Below are positions 12,817-12,889 of a stretch of 12,889 bases of DNA, piece after piece. Numbering within the stretch: the first letter of the stretch is position 1; each line of letters opens with the position of its first letter. Source of the DNA: JBDTVS01 sp040007095 (GTDB lineage Bacteria > Acidobacteriota > Vicinamibacteria > Vicinamibacterales > CAVVIG01); the NCBI GenBank assembly GCA_040007095.1, contig JBDTVS010000144.1, positions 1 to 12,889 of the forward strand. Direction: 5' to 3'. The translations under genes were made by a program, and so were the position numbers. Under the pieces are notes generated by a model. The model saw only the letters and a program-made list of their open reading frames with translations. It did no database searches and was not told where the DNA came from.

Positions 12817-12889
12817 CAGTAAACACTGGCCGACCTGGAACGAAGCCGCTAGCGCGGCGGCCGACGAGCAACCGGGTGACTCGTAGCGG

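Noticed and set aside
12727..12889. Short frame near the right edge containing HWPTWNEAASAAADE
   Set aside because: Only about 29 residues without a start codon signal; too little to call a gene fragment.

Overview
This window reads as the backbone of a plasmid or plasmid-derived element from a GC-rich bacterium. The reasons are a RepA-type replication initiator next to a tandem iteron array, a ParA plus ribbon-helix-helix partition operon with its own repeat family, a Phd/ParE-type toxin-antitoxin pair, a tyrosine recombinase and the remnant of a VirB11/TrbB conjugation ATPase. The host phylum cannot be proven from sequence alone. The small lipoprotein with a Cys-Gly-Gly-Thr-Ser-Pro-Thr start after its lipobox, and the codon style, suggest Acidobacteriota (Vicinamibacteria-like); this is an inference.

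Layout. Left third (1-4.8 kb), all on the minus strand: a partial ribbon-helix-helix-like gene running off the left edge; an unexplained half-kilobase with small hairpins; a lipoprotein; a broken trbB/virB11-like ATPase (N-terminal half missing, one in-frame TAG); about 0.5 kb without genes but with clustered hairpins; and a RecD2-type helicase reading frame with two single-base frameshifts. Middle (4.8-6.65 kb): two small, overlapping, plus-strand ORFs of unknown function. The second is cut by a complete ISAzo13-family insertion sequence with matching terminal inverted repeats.

Replication and partition module (6.7-10.2 kb), minus strand: repA, its upstream region with a DnaA box and palindromes, eight iterons (mostly 22 bp apart), a ribbon-helix-helix partition protein, parA, and a repeat-rich centromere-like region. 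The core ATGTCTAGA occurs at the parA start, at the parA/RHH overlap, at the RHH stop and repeatedly upstream of parA. Every gene boundary of the partition operon therefore carries a putative binding site. This is the most distinctive structure in the window.

Right part (10.4-12.9 kb): an antitoxin gene overlapping a frameshifted ParE-like toxin (minus strand), a short hypothetical gene whose frame reopens after a stop, and a complete tyrosine recombinase (plus strand).

The replication, partition and recombinase genes look intact. The transfer, helicase and toxin genes carry point lesions, three of which are single-base indels. Either the accessory part of this replicon is decaying, or the assembly has residual indel errors; the sequence alone cannot decide.
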